Assembly: GCA_016926455.1 (NCBI GenBank)
Contig: JAFGOO010000162.1
Location: 1 to 5,447 of the forward strand
DNA length: 5,447 bases
Direction of reading: 5' to 3'
Source: Methanosarcinaceae archaeon
GTDB taxonomy: Archaea; Halobacteriota; Methanosarcinia; Methanosarcinales; Methanosarcinaceae
Positions 1 to 5,447 of the stretch are shown here, one piece after another (position 1 is the stretch's first letter; every line of letters starts with the position of its first letter). A program made the position numbers and the translations under genes. The notes under the pieces are model-generated. The model did no database searches, was not told the DNA's origin, and saw only the letters and a list, made by a program, of their open reading frames with translations.

Positions 1-172
1 AGCAACAAGAGCTTTTTATGAAACATATCGGTGCGTGCAGGTTTACCTATAATTGGGCTTTAGAAAACAAAATAAGAGCCTATGAAATGGAAAAAAGCAT
101 CTATCTAGGTTCAATTTGCAAGAAATGTTAGTTCATGACTTGAAAGTGAGTAACGAATGGTTAAAAGAATGA
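1..172 (+). pseudogene. tnpB: TnpB N-terminal fragment, frameshifted and truncated
   Basis: The frame from base 3 reads QQELFMKHIGACRFTYNWAL and continues to about base 107. This is the N-terminal helical region of IS605 OrfB/TnpB proteins, where 'CRFTYN' followed by 'WAL' is characteristic. After codon 105-107 that frame goes out of register and stops at 129-131. The frame one base away (107-172) continues the same protein with RFNLQEMLVHDLKVSNEWLK and stops at TGA 170-172. A single indel near 105-109 therefore explains the break. After the WLKE residues the family normally continues for about 300 more residues including the RuvC and zinc-finger parts. None of that is present, so the gene is both frameshifted and internally deleted. 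It cannot encode an active RNA-guided nuclease. Confidence 0.8.
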
Positions 173-181
173 AGCAAGAAG

Positions 182-201
182 CTCCATGCCTAAGCGTGGA
201 G
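182..201 (+). repeat. Right-end hairpin of the left IS605-type remnant
   Basis: The arms CTCCATGC (182-189) and GCGTGGAG (194-201) pair over 8 bp with one G-T wobble around the loop CTAA, followed by TAGTTCAC. This is the form of the imperfect subterminal hairpin that the Y1 transposase TnpA recognises in IS200/IS605 elements. The ATG at 186, which opens the longest reading frame of mre11, lies inside the left arm, which argues against its use as a native start. Confidence 0.75.
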
Positions 202-235
202 TAGTTCACCAACAATTCGAACTCCAATACGGCAA

Positions 236-243
236 TCTTAAAA
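236..243 (+). promoter_or_regulatory. Weak candidate TATA box for mre11-rad50
   Basis: The A/T-rich stretch CTTAAAAG sits about 27-34 bases before ATG 270. With archaeal spacing this would start transcription only a few bases before that ATG and give a nearly leaderless mRNA. That would fit the absence of a Shine-Dalgarno sequence close to 270. It is a short, common motif and the only support is position. If real, the promoter lies just outside the IS remnant. Confidence 0.2.
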
Positions 244-269
244 GTGGAGAAAACATTATAGAATCACAA

Positions 270-1622
270 ATGGAAACCGAAATAAAACTTATACATACCG
301 CAGATTCCCATATCGGCTACCGCCAGTACCATAGCGAGAAACGGAGGCAGGATTTTTTGGATGCTTTTTCTGTTGTTGTTAATGATGCCATTGATATGCA
401 GGTTGATGCCGTTATCCATGCAGGAGACCTATTCGATTCAAGAAATCCCACACTTGATGACATCCTTGATACCATGTCGATTCTTTCCCGTCTGAAAACT
501 TCGGGAATTCCTTTCCTTGCGATTGTAGGGAACCATGAAAGCAAGCAGTACACACAGTGGCTTGATCTCTACGAAACAATGGGAATTGCAACCCGTCTTG
601 GCACAGAACCCTACAGGATAGGGAAGGTTGCTGTTTATGGTATCGATAGTGTCCCGAAGTCAAAGATACCTCTTTTCGATTACTCTGTGTTTGATGGCAA
701 AGGGACTGATTCCCATTATAACATCCTTGTGATGCATCAGCTAATGAAACCGTTTTCATTTGGTGAATGGGACTGTGAGGAAGTGATTCAGTCAGTCCCC
801 TTCGATGTTCATGCAATCCTGCTCGGGGATTACCACAAATATGAAAAAACAAAGGTAGGTGATGTTTGGGTTACCTATCCAGGAAGCACAGAACGCAACA
901 GTACAGCCGAGCGTGAGATGAGATCCTATAATGTCATTACAATAGGCAGTGCCGGAATAGATATCAGTCGGCGAATTGTTCTGACACGTGAGTTTGTATT
1001 TATCTCGGCTGTGCTAAGGGATAACTCTAGGAGTTATGAGGAAATATTTGATACCATCAAAGAGTATGATATCGCAGACAAAGTCGTGGTTGTTGAGATC
1101 TCAGGCGACTCCTCAGTATCGGTATCATACAGTGAAATTGAGGATTTCTTGCTATCCAGAAATGCACTTGTTCCAAAAATCCAGGACCTGCGTACAGGAA
1201 AGGGGATGATTAGTGATGTATCCATTGGTGTTTCATTCTCAGACCCTGATGAAGCCGTGAAAGGGGAGATTAAGAATATGAACCTTACAAATGCAGGTCT
1301 GCTAATCGATGAAATCGTAAGGGATCCTTTTATAGTTAAGAGCAAGGTGGATGCTTTGGCAGAAGAACGCATTTCTGCCCTCATTGAAGGTATGGATTTT
1401 AAGAACCCTATTAAACAGACCCTTTATCCAGTTGTGGATAGGGAAAGATCATCACAGGTGCCTAAAGAGTATTATAAAGAAGTTGATTCGGAAAACATCG
1501 ACAAGTTGTCCACTGAAGGTTCCGCGGAAAGTACAAGAAGTGAAAAAATTATAGAAAAAGAAGTGATAAAGAACGAAAAAAAGCCAGCTCCACGGCAGTA
1601 CAATCTGGGTGATTACCTATGA
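270..1622 (+). CDS. mre11: Mre11 DNA double-strand break repair nuclease
   Basis: Mn-dependent nuclease subunit of the Mre11-Rad50 complex, which processes double-strand DNA ends. Numbering from ATG 270 (450 aa), the calcineurin-like phosphoesterase motifs are in order: D12-S-H14 (motif I), GDLFD with D53 (II), GNHE with N88/H89 (III), MHQ with H156 (IV), and GDYH with D187/H189 (V). Most homologues have GHxH at motif V, so one metal ligand is Asp here. The capping domain follows (about 225-345). A helical Rad50-binding segment lies near 355-380, then a charged linker, then a C-terminal QYNLGDYL that fits a PCNA-interacting motif. Start choice: the open frame extends to ATG 186, but that ATG is inside an IS605 right-end hairpin. 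Homologues begin just before the 'IHTADSHIG' strand, as ATG 270 does. No good ribosome binding site precedes either start. The gene overlaps rad50 by 4 bp (ATGA), so the two are co-transcribed and probably translationally coupled. Confidence 0.95.
   Translation: METEIKLIHTADSHIGYRQYHSEKRRQDFLDAFSVVVNDAIDMQVDAVIHAGDLFDSRNPTLDDILDTMSILSRLKTSGIPFLAIVGNHESKQYTQWLDLYETMGIATRLGTEPYRIGKVAVYGIDSVPKSKIPLFDYSVFDGKGTDSHYNILVMHQLMKPFSFGEWDCEEVIQSVPFDVHAILLGDYHKYEKTKVGDVWVTYPGSTERNSTAEREMRSYNVITIGSAGIDISRRIVLTREFVFISAVLRDNSRSYEEIFDTIKEYDIADKVVVVEISGDSSVSVSYSEIEDFLLSRNALVPKIQDLRTGKGMISDVSIGVSFSDPDEAVKGEIKNMNLTNAGLLIDEIVRDPFIVKSKVDALAEERISALIEGMDFKNPIKQTLYPVVDRERSSQVPKEYYKEVDSENIDKLSTEGSAESTRSEKIIEKEVIKNEKKPAPRQYNLGDYL
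1608..1613 (+). promoter_or_regulatory. Shine-Dalgarno sequence for rad50, inside the mre11 3' end
   Basis: GGTGAT matches the anti-Shine-Dalgarno end of archaeal 16S rRNA and lies 5 nt before the rad50 ATG at 1619. It is also the Gly-Asp codon pair of the last mre11 residues. Together with the ATGA stop/start overlap at 1619-1622, it fixes the rad50 start and suggests coupled synthesis of the two partner proteins. Confidence 0.75.
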
Positions 1623-4285
1623 AACTTAAGCGACTTCATGTTTCGAATATAAGGAGTTACAAGGAACTTGATATATCTTTTGACAGCGGAGTGACTGTCG
1701 TCTCAGGGGTCAATGGTAGTGGTAAATCCAGTCTGTTGGAAGCATGCTTTAGTGGGCTTTTTGGGAGCAAGACCCTTTCAAAGGAGTTCGTGCTCGCAGA
1801 CATGATACGCAAAGGAGCGACAACCGCATCTTTGACCCTTGAATTCGAACAGAAGGGAAGGGATTATGTGATTGAGCAGGGATTTCGATACAACCCAAAA
1901 AGTGACCGTGCTTCTAGTACTAAGTCGGTGTTCAAGGTTGACGGCAAAATCCTTTTCGACCAGGCTACCCAGACATACGAAGCTGTGCGTGCACTGCTTA
2001 ATATGGATGAAGAGGCGTACAAAAACTGCGTCTATATCAGGCAGGGTGAGGTCGATGTGCTGATTAATTCAAAAACATCAGATCGCCAGCGTATGATTGA
2101 CGACCTGCTGCAGATTGGTAAACTCGAGATTTACCGCGAACGTGTAGGTAGTGCGCGGGTGGCTGTGGGAAGACTCCAGCGGGATACTGAGGGACGAATC
2201 AAGGATGTTACTTCAGAAATTGAAAAAATTGAGAGCACAGAGCCTGTAAAAACACTCAACGGACTTAAAGAGCTGTCAAACAGAAGCCAAGATAACCTGG
2301 ATGAACTGAATAAAAAAAAGGATGCTGCAAAGTCAAAGATGGATGAACTTGCATTAAAGGTAAAAAAGTATGGGGAACTTACGACAAAAAAGAATGCCGT
2401 AAATAACGAGATTGCAGAATTTGGCGGAAAGAAGGATATTGAGTTCAAACTAATTGAGGCAAACAGAAAAGACATCCAGTCAAAGCGCGAATCTGTGCAA
2501 AAGATCAAAGATGAAAATTCAGCATTTGAAAAAAAGATTGTTTTCGATGGTGAAGACATCAATGAGATCTTGGTCCAGAAAGAAAAGCATGAGCGCCTAA
2601 CCTTCAAATGTCTTAACGATTCCGTAAATATGCAGGCAATGGCTGAAAAGGATTTGGCATCGGAAATGAAAAACCGAAAGGAGACAGAAAAACAACTTCT
2701 TGCCAGCCAGCAAGCCGTACAAAAGATTAAAGACGAGATTGAATCCACAGAACAGGAAATCGCAAAAACCACTGACTCGATGAAGGAACTGGAAGAAATA
2801 CAGAATGATTCGATTGAAAATGCTATATTTCTCGGTTTTAGCCTTGAAAAGCTTGATAATATCGATGACATAATAGACCTGCTAAAAGACCAGCAGATAC
2901 GGCTTCATGGCACTGAAAGGGAACATTCGACTCGCATTCACGAACTTGAAAATAAAATTGCCAAAAACAAGGAACTTCTGGCAAAAGGTATGTGCACAAC
3001 ATGCGGTCAGGACCTTAAAGGCTCTAGCATTGAAGAGACAACAGAATATGACGAAGAAAAGAGATCAATTTTGATTGCTGAACTTTCAAAGCTAAAAGTG
3101 AAAGAAAGTGAAATCGAAGGCAAGCTTGACCTTGTGAAAAAAGCAAAGGAATGTGGGAAAGAGATTGCAGATTATCAGAAGAGAATTGAACTGATCCAGA
3201 AAAGCCTCGAAGCGTCAGTGAAACAGCTTGATGGTTACAACATAAGGCTTGCTGAGGAGAATAAAAAGGTACAACAACTTGAAGAACTCAATGAGAAAAT
3301 GGCAGATAAGGTTGCTGAAATTAGAAAGAAGATAGACACCCTTAAAACTCAGGAAGAGAGTGCACGAAAAGAGCATGCTGAATCGAAGAAGAGTCTTGAT
3401 AATACAAAGATAATCCTAAATAACCTTCATAAAATGGACAGACTTAAAGTTGCTATTGAACAGCTCGAAGGCAATATCCGAAACAGTATGGAGAAGATAG
3501 AACTTATTGAAGGTCAGATAATTGAGCGCAGGGAAAGGCTTCACGAAGTTGATGAAAATCTTGGGGGCATTGACATCAACGAACTCGATACGAAGCTAAG
3601 AATGTTTGAGACAGCCCACAAAAATATCTTTATAGAGATTGAAAAACTAAGACGTGAAAAGGAAGAGACTGTGAAAGAAATAGGGCACATAGAGAACGAA
3701 ATCAAAAGGCTTTCGGAACTTCATGATAATCTAAAGCTGCTTACAAATAAAAGTGATTACCTGCAGTTTGTATATATGGATGCTGAGACCCTAGAAGACA
3801 TGTACATGCGCATCCGAGTATACCTTCGGGCACGGAACATAGATGCTCTGGACGCGCTCCTGAACGAGATGTTCTCTTTTATGTATTGCAATAATGCATA
3901 TTCCCATATCAAACTGGATTCAGACTACAACCTTACGGTTTATGAAAAGGACGGCATTTCCCTTGAGCCTAAATTATTGAGTGGCGGTGAACGTGCGATA
4001 TTCAATCTTGTGCTTCGGTGTGCAATCTATCGTTTGCTGGCGCTTGGGGGCAGCGGTGCAGCCCGGGGTGACGGGCTTCCACCACTCATATTCGATGAAC
4101 CCACAGTGTTCCTTGACCGCGGACACGTACAGCAGTTAATCAAACTCATTGACATGATGCGGGACATCGGGGTGGGTCAGATATTGATAGTGTCACATGA
4201 TGAATCATTAATTGATTCGGCTGACCATGTGTTCTTGGTTGAGAAGGACCCTATTACGAACACGTCAATGATAACTGCAAAATGA
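1619..4285 (+). CDS. rad50: Rad50 ABC-type ATPase, zinc-hook DNA repair protein
   Basis: SMC-like ATPase that pairs with Mre11, binds DNA ends in an ATP-dependent way and tethers them through its zinc hook. The 888 residues show the full architecture. The N-terminal ATPase lobe has Walker A GVNGSGKSS (30-38) and Q-loop Q142 in YIRQGEVDVL. The ascending coiled coil covers about 190-455. The hook CTTC has zinc-binding C459 and C462. The descending coil covers about 465-720. The C-terminal lobe has signature LSGGER (787-792), Walker B LIFDEPT (823-829) with catalytic E827, D-loop FLD (831-833) and H-loop H860 in IVSHDES. All catalytic residues are present and the two arms are of nearly equal length. 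As I recall, Methanosarcina Rad50 is well over 1000 aa, so the arms here are relatively short, near Pyrococcus length. The start is fixed by a Shine-Dalgarno sequence 5 nt upstream and by the mre11 overlap. Confidence 0.97.
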   Translation: MKLKRLHVSNIRSYKELDISFDSGVTVVSGVNGSGKSSLLEACFSGLFGSKTLSKEFVLADMIRKGATTASLTLEFEQKGRDYVIEQGFRYNPKSDRASSTKSVFKVDGKILFDQATQTYEAVRALLNMDEEAYKNCVYIRQGEVDVLINSKTSDRQRMIDDLLQIGKLEIYRERVGSARVAVGRLQRDTEGRIKDVTSEIEKIESTEPVKTLNGLKELSNRSQDNLDELNKKKDAAKSKMDELALKVKKYGELTTKKNAVNNEIAEFGGKKDIEFKLIEANRKDIQSKRESVQKIKDENSAFEKKIVFDGEDINEILVQKEKHERLTFKCLNDSVNMQAMAEKDLASEMKNRKETEKQLLASQQAVQKIKDEIESTEQEIAKTTDSMKELEEIQNDSIENAIFLGFSLEKLDNIDDIIDLLKDQQIRLHGTEREHSTRIHELENKIAKNKELLAKGMCTTCGQDLKGSSIEETTEYDEEKRSILIAELSKLKVKESEIEGKLDLVKKAKECGKEIADYQKRIELIQKSLEASVKQLDGYNIRLAEENKKVQQLEELNEKMADKVAEIRKKIDTLKTQEESARKEHAESKKSLDNTKIILNNLHKMDRLKVAIEQLEGNIRNSMEKIELIEGQIIERRERLHEVDENLGGIDINELDTKLRMFETAHKNIFIEIEKLRREKEETVKEIGHIENEIKRLSELHDNLKLLTNKSDYLQFVYMDAETLEDMYMRIRVYLRARNIDALDALLNEMFSFMYCNNAYSHIKLDSDYNLTVYEKDGISLEPKLLSGGERAIFNLVLRCAIYRLLALGGSGAARGDGLPPLIFDEPTVFLDRGHVQQLIKLIDMMRDIGVGQILIVSHDESLIDSADHVFLVEKDPITNTSMITAK

Positions 4286-4298
4286 AAGATATCTTTCA
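4283..4298. repeat. Perfect 16-bp palindrome between convergent rad50 and TPD gene
   Basis: TGAAAGATATCTTTCA is a perfect inverted repeat that starts exactly with the rad50 stop codon and occupies most of the 20-bp gap before the stop of the opposing gene. As RNA it could form a 6-bp stem with an ATAT loop on either strand. A bidirectional transcription end or mRNA 3'-end structure is possible. No long T tract, the usual archaeal terminator, follows on either side, so the role is uncertain. Confidence 0.5.
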
Positions 4299-4305
4299 GG
4301 TAGGA

Positions 4306-5100
4306 TTACCAGTTGCCTGCAAAACCTAGGAGTTCATCCACATCAGTCATCTCATCAAAAAACTCATAATCCTTTATCAGGTGTCCCTCAAGACTGATGG
4401 AATCAACAAAACCATACCAGTAAACCACCAATCCCTGTCCGTACTCTTTCTCGTAGTGTTTGAACTGTTTTTGATAGTAATACTGGTGCTCCCATACTTC
4501 CCCGAACGTCGATTTGCTCTCAATCCATCGGATGTCCGTATTATCGATAGTGAGGGGTTCATCAAGAACAAAATCTGGAGTTTTTCCTTTCCCATTTTTA
4601 CGCAAGTCGTTTTCATTAAGATGGACGATGTCCTGAACATCCAGCCATTTTTTGATGATATTTTCACCCATCTGTCCTCTTGCTCTTTGGTTCTGGTGGG
4701 CTTTTGGAGAATAAAAATAATCGGAATTTAAAGCCTGCACGACCTCGGTTCTCAAACGCCTGTCACGTATCGTTTCAGGGTTTTTGAACATTATGTTTAT
4801 GTATTTTTTCGAGTGCCCCATTTCCTTCAGTATCATGGCTGCCATGAGTGTTGCAGGGAACCTGTTCCATTGTGCGATGTGAAGTATCGCATTGCCTTCT
4901 TGCCATTTTTGGAGGTGTCTTTCAGTGTACCTCTGCATACGGGCATGATTTTGTATGACTCTTCTTACTACCTTCTGTTGGAGTATCGTAGTTATTATCC
5001 CAACGGGCGCATGGATTTCACGTGAAATTCGTTCAGCATCCTCAAAGGTGTTGACAGAATCGTATATTTCCAGATATGTTTTTTCATCCATTTTGACCAT
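4306..5100 (-). CDS. TPD-domain nuclease, CDIN1/C15orf41 family
   Basis: Predicted nuclease-like protein of 264 aa related to human CDIN1 (C15orf41) and its archaeal homologues. The N-terminal half (about 1-140) is helical and basic. The C-terminal TPD domain carries a PD-(D/E)XK-like set of residues: E146 in RGQMGE, T174-P175-D176 in GKTPDFVLD, and E194-x-K196 in WIESKSTFG. The later stretch GLVVYWYGFVD (about 223-233) matches the family's GLVIYWYGF signature, and LNENDLR before TPD matches the LDEDQLR region that I recall from the human protein. All putative catalytic residues are present, so activity is plausible. Substrate and biological role in archaea are not known to me. The gene is convergent with rad50, 20 bp away, with its 5' end about 20 bp from an IS605 right end. 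A second ATG at codon 4 is an equally possible start. No clear ribosome binding site is seen. Confidence 0.88.
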   Translation of the reverse strand: MVKMDEKTYLEIYDSVNTFEDAERISREIHAPVGIITTILQQKVVRRVIQNHARMQRYTERHLQKWQEGNAILHIAQWNRFPATLMAAMILKEMGHSKKYINIMFKNPETIRDRRLRTEVVQALNSDYFYSPKAHQNQRARGQMGENIIKKWLDVQDIVHLNENDLRKNGKGKTPDFVLDEPLTIDNTDIRWIESKSTFGEVWEHQYYYQKQFKHYEKEYGQGLVVYWYGFVDSISLEGHLIKDYEFFDEMTDVDELLGFAGNW

Positions 5101-5118
5101 CTAATTACAAACGCTTTA

Positions 5119-5300
5119 CTGACGTACTCCCACGACTAAATTTCTTGGGGTTCTATGGTTAGCTGCTTTCAAGCCATTGCTACTTTAGGGACATCAGTGT
5201 TCCCTTTCAGCACATCACTTTCTGTACTGAATCGAACTATGTTTGGAGATAATTCAATATTGAAAGCTGCATTAACGTCTGGATTATCAACGTGTCCGCA
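5119..5300 (-). ncRNA. Possible TnpB omega RNA (reRNA) scaffold
   Basis: In IS605-type elements the TnpB guide RNA is produced from the 3' end of tnpB through the right end, with the guide taken from the flanking DNA. The matching region is present here. It includes a small stem AGGGA/TCCCT (5187-5191 with 5201-5205, + strand) inside the tnpB 3' coding part and the right-end hairpin at 5129-5149. The limits are guesses, and expression cannot be judged from sequence. The guide position just past 5119 would fall on the upstream region and start of the TPD-domain gene. Confidence 0.35.
5129..5149 (-). repeat. Right-end hairpin of the right IS605-type element
   Basis: On the + strand, CCCACGA (5129-5135) and TCTTGGG (5143-5149) form a 7-bp stem with one mismatch around a 7-nt loop. 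It lies between the tnpB stop and the element tip, as expected for the imperfect hairpin bound by the Y1 transposase and forming the 3' part of the TnpB guide RNA. Confidence 0.6.
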
Positions 5301-5447
5301 ATCAGGACACTCAAAGTTTTTAGCATTCCTGTTCCCGATATGACCGCACCTACTACATGATTGGGAAATGTATTTTGGGTCGATATAAGCGATAGGTACT
5401 CCAAGCAACTTAGACTTATATTCTATCATTTTTTGTAGCTGATAGAA
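5169..5447 (-). CDS. tnpB: TnpB RNA-guided nuclease, C-terminal part (cut by window edge)
   Basis: The reading frame is open to the window end, so the ATG at 5429 is an internal methionine and not the start. The visible 92 residues begin FYQLQKMIEYKSKLLGVPI. They contain the zinc-finger cysteines in SQSCSRCGH and FECPDCGH (CxxC...CxxC) and the RuvC-III motif NPDVNAAFNI with its catalytic Asp. These identify the OrfB/TnpB family, the transposon-encoded RNA-guided DNA endonucleases ancestral to Cas12. The C-terminal tail (SESDV-like: STESDVLKGNTDVPKVAMA) is typical of archaeal members and overlaps the predicted guide RNA region. No stop or frameshift is visible, so this copy may be functional, unlike the left remnant. 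The first two RuvC motifs lie outside the window. Confidence 0.9.
   Translation of the reverse strand, partial: FYQLQKMIEYKSKLLGVPIAYIDPKYISQSCSRCGHIGNRNAKNFECPDCGHVDNPDVNAAFNIELSPNIVRFSTESDVLKGNTDVPKVAMA

Larger units (their letters stand above)
1..209 (+). mobile_element. Remnant of an IS200/IS605-family element (right-end side)
   Basis: This stretch contains an N-terminal tnpB fragment followed almost directly by a right-end (RE) hairpin and the terminal tail TAGTTCAC, which I recognise as typical of IS605-type RE sequences. The middle and C-terminal coding parts of tnpB, normally about 300 codons, are missing between roughly 169 and 182. The element is therefore internally deleted and cannot move by itself. 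The left part lies outside the window. No tnpA (Y1 transposase) is seen. The element ends about 60 bp before the preferred mre11 start, so it borders or replaces the upstream control region of the repair operon. The exact boundary at 209 is inferred from the RE tail and not proven. Confidence 0.75.
5119..5447 (-). mobile_element. Right end of an IS200/IS605-type element, continuing beyond the window
   Basis: On the minus strand the C-terminal part of tnpB is followed, about 20 bp after its stop, by a right-end hairpin and the tail GAGTACGTCAG, a familiar ending of archaeal IS605/IS1341-type elements. The element lies opposite in orientation to the left remnant, so both right ends face the repair genes. 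The two right-end sequences are different, so they come from distinct elements and not from copies forming a composite transposon. The rest of tnpB, the left end and any tnpA are outside the window. The boundary near 5119 is an estimate. Confidence 0.75.

Noticed and set aside
412..852. Minus-strand 146-codon frame within mre11
   Set aside because: It lies fully antisense to conserved Mre11 phosphoesterase motifs and has no family resemblance.
2131..2871. Minus-strand 246-codon open frame, Ser/Phe-rich
   Set aside because: It is the antisense of the Lys/Glu-rich rad50 coiled coil. That composition yields long Ser/Phe-rich shadow frames, and it has no recognisable domain or start signal.
4381..4731. 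Plus-strand 116-codon hydrophobic frame resembling a small membrane protein
   Set aside because: It is opposite to the conserved TPD catalytic region, which is clearly the real coding strand. Its hydrophobicity is a by-product of the antisense frame.
5155..5343. Plus-strand 62-codon frame over the right-hand tnpB
   Set aside because: It is antisense to the TnpB zinc-finger and RuvC-III coding region, which is unmistakable on the minus strand.
1..5447. CRISPR array, tRNA or rRNA genes
   Set aside because: No spaced direct repeats, cloverleaf-like segments or rRNA-like stretches were seen. Almost all of the window is explained by protein genes and IS ends.
1..5447. Composite transposon carrying mre11-rad50
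   Set aside because: The two flanking elements have different right ends, the left one is decayed, and IS605-type single-strand transposition does not usually mobilise DNA between inverted right ends.

Overview
The window holds a compact archaeal DNA-repair locus: mre11 and rad50 in one operon on the + strand, followed by a convergent minus-strand gene for a TPD-domain nuclease of the CDIN1/C15orf41 family. Both sides are bordered by pieces of IS200/IS605-type (TnpB-carrying) elements. The Mre11 and Rad50 sequences look most like those of Methanosarcinales-type euryarchaea (methanogens or related ANME archaea). This rests on remembered family features: the SRNPTL stretch in Mre11, the RQGEVDVLIN stretch in Rad50, the LPPLIFDEPTVFLD C-terminal lobe, and TnpB style. 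No species call is possible.

Layout. Bases 1-209 are the decayed 3' portion of an IS605-family element. It carries a tnpB fragment with a frameshift and a large internal deletion, and ends in a typical right-end hairpin. Bases 270-1622 encode Mre11, 450 aa from the start I prefer. The longer frame opening at ATG 186 would begin inside the IS hairpin. Bases 1619-4285 encode Rad50 (888 aa), joined to mre11 by an ATGA overlap and preceded by a good Shine-Dalgarno sequence that lies inside the last mre11 codons. A perfect 16-bp palindrome begins at the rad50 stop codon and fills most of the 20-bp gap to the next gene. Bases 4306-5100 (minus strand) encode the 264-aa TPD nuclease. From about 5119 to the window end lies the right end of a second IS605-type element on the minus strand. 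It carries the C-terminal part of an apparently intact TnpB that runs off the window.

How it works together. Mre11 (Mn-dependent nuclease) and Rad50 (ABC ATPase with zinc-hook coiled coil) form the MR complex that binds, tethers and processes DNA double-strand ends. The neighbouring TPD protein has the residues of a PD-(D/E)XK-like nuclease. Its placement suggests, but does not prove, a link to DNA repair. The usual archaeal partners herA and nurA are not in the window. The most interesting details are a PCNA-binding (PIP-box-like) motif at the very C-terminus of Mre11, Asp in place of a metal-binding His in Mre11 phosphoesterase motif V, the conservation of the TPD nuclease beside mre11-rad50, and two IS605 right ends that face inward and abut the 5' ends of mre11 and the TPD gene.
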